From Candidatus Nomurabacteria bacterium RIFCSPLOWO2_01_FULL_36_10b (GTDB lineage: Bacteria > Patescibacteriota > Minisyncoccia > Phycocordibacterales > UBA1006), in contig MFUQ01000016.1 in assembly GCA_001785725.1 (NCBI GenBank), positions 17,570 to 25,905 on the forward strand: a DNA stretch of 8,336 bases, read 5' to 3'. A program made the position numbers and the translations under genes. Shown one piece after another: positions 7,892 through 8,336 of the stretch (the stretch's first letter is position 1; each line of letters begins with the position of its first letter). The notes below the pieces were generated by a model that saw nothing but the letters and a program-made list of their open reading frames with translations, was not told the origin of the DNA and ran no database searches.

Positions 7892-7900
7892 AGTATACCA
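7892..7900 (-). promoter_or_regulatory. Extended -10 promoter candidate for the scpA operon
   Basis: The minus strand reads TGGTATACT, an extended -10 element (TGn followed by TATACT, 5 of 6 to consensus). It ends 12 bases before the preferred scpA ATG, so the transcript would start about 5-6 bases before the codon. No good -35 is seen at 17 bases, as is usual for extended -10 promoters. It would drive all five minus-strand genes. Confidence 0.5.
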
Positions 7901-7932
7901 TAGCCATATCAACAAACATTAAAAATCGCTAT

Positions 7933-7946
7933 ATGTGTGCACACAT
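7933..7946. repeat. Perfect 14-bp palindrome ATGTGTGCACACAT
   Basis: The left half ATGTGTG is the exact reverse complement of CACACAT with no spacer. It lies between scpA and the divergent HTH ORF. A second near-palindrome, ATTGC-A-GCAAT (7967-7977), and TGTTAACA (7960-7967) lie just downstream. These could be an operator for a dimeric regulator or part of the left end of a transposable element, since the sequence from 7934 begins TGT. The sequence alone does not decide. Confidence 0.55.
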
Positions 7947-7961
7947 TACCAGAATCTATTG

Positions 7962-7989
7962 TTAACATTGCAGCAATAAGGTTTACACT
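7962..7989 (+). promoter_or_regulatory. Candidate promoter for the HTH ORF
   Basis: TTAACA (7962-7967, 5 of 6 to the -35 consensus) and TACACT (7984-7989, 4 of 6) are 16 bases apart. The -10 ends six bases before the ATG at 7996, so a start at the usual distance falls on the A of the ATG and would give a leaderless mRNA. The -35 box overlaps one of the small inverted repeats. Confidence 0.35.
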
Positions 7990-7995
7990 TAAGTA

Positions 7996-8274
7996 ATGAA
8001 TACCTTTGATGCAAAATATATGTCTCTAAAGGAGCAAAAACTAATACAGATTATTAATAAAGAGAAAACAGTTGTTTCTGTGTCTAATGAATTAAGCGTT
8101 TCTAGGCAAAGTATCCATAAATGGCTTTGTCGTTACAAAAGATTTGGAATTGATGGATTAATAATTAAAAAGAAGACGGGCTGTAAACAGGCTCACAATA
8201 GAATTTCTTTTGAACTAGAACAGTTGGCAATCAATATATCTGATTGTAGGGTACCCCTTTTCCTAGACTACTAG
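7996..8274 (+). pseudogene. Helix-turn-helix ORF, probable truncated IS481-type transposase N-terminus
   Basis: The 92-residue product is basic with one clear DNA-binding region. Residues 13-55 (LIQIINKEKT, then VSVSNELSVSRQSIHKWLCR, then YKRFGIDGL) follow the pattern of the N-terminal HTH of IS481/IS3-like transposases: a recognition helix near SVSRQSIHKWL, then a W..RY...G..GL element. KKKTG (58-62) and ISFELEQLAI (70-79) resemble the linker to the next helix. From about residue 80 the similarity stops, ending in SDCRVPLFLDY. No DDE catalytic domain appears in any frame before the window ends. It is probably an insertion-sequence remnant cut near 8235-8250. A stand-alone small HTH regulator is possible, as the ORF has its own promoter-like boxes. 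No Shine-Dalgarno is present. Helix-turn-helix confidence is high; the transposase origin is an inference. Confidence 0.6.
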
Positions 8275-8334
8275 TATCTTTGTATTTGTATTGTATTTGA
8301 TTTCTGTTTCTTTGGCAAATTTGTCTTTAAATTT
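8263..8334 (-). CDS. Possible 3' end of a minus-strand ORF entering from the right
   Basis: On the minus strand a frame is open from the window edge to a TAG at 8265-8263, encoding a lysine-rich tail that ends in NTNTKILVV. It is only 23 codons and matches nothing I recognise. It overlaps the end of the HTH ORF by 12 bases. An open frame this short is expected by chance, so it is listed only because 8275-8336 otherwise contains no gene. Confidence 0.12.
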   Translation of the reverse strand, partial: KFKDKFAKETEIKYNTNTKILVV

Positions 8335-8336
8335 CA

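Noticed and set aside
7880..7915. Upstream ATG (7915) adding twelve residues to ScpA
   Set aside because: The extension is hydrophobic and unlike kleisin N-termini, and its DNA contains the extended -10 element; the ATG at 7879 fits better.
1..8336. A new multi-gene defence, toxin-antitoxin or CRISPR system
   Set aside because: All long genes are recognised housekeeping families; there are no spaced direct repeats, no paired small ORFs and no unknown conserved cluster. The only accessory-like piece is the truncated HTH ORF.

Overview
The window reads as chromosomal DNA of an AT-rich bacterium with a compact genome, most likely a member of the Candidate Phyla Radiation (Patescibacteria, Parcubacteria-like). 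The placement is an inference. It rests on small, tightly packed genes, the absence of Shine-Dalgarno motifs before every start seen here, a divergent MraY, and a TopA with a single C4 zinc ribbon followed by C-terminal repeats. TGA is used as a normal stop (dacA, scpB), which argues against the recoded lineages (Gracilibacteria, Absconditabacteria).

Left third, plus strand: the 3' part of dprA (single-strand DNA-binding protein for natural transformation), a GC-rich hairpin that looks like an intrinsic terminator, then complete topA (DNA topoisomerase I). Only 21 bases separate topA from the convergent block that follows.

Middle and right, minus strand, in transcription order: scpA and scpB (kleisin and winged-helix partners of SMC condensin), dacA-like (penicillin-binding D-Ala-D-Ala carboxypeptidase, S11), mraY (lipid I synthase) and ftsW (SEDS peptidoglycan polymerase). 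scpB/dacA and dacA/mraY overlap by exactly four bases (ATGA), so this is almost certainly an operon joining chromosome segregation to cell-wall synthesis. MraY makes lipid I, FtsW polymerises the later lipid II, and the carboxypeptidase trims pentapeptide stems.

Right end: a 116-base divergent region (7880-7995) with a perfect 14-bp palindrome and promoter-like elements facing both ways, then a 92-codon helix-turn-helix ORF that looks like the N-terminus of an IS481-type transposase cut short. The last 62 bases hold no recognisable gene.

No defence locus, CRISPR array, RNA gene or clearly new multi-gene system is visible. The points most worth a second look are MraY, where two of the three aspartates essential in studied homologues appear as glutamate, and a possible (near-)leaderless expression pattern.
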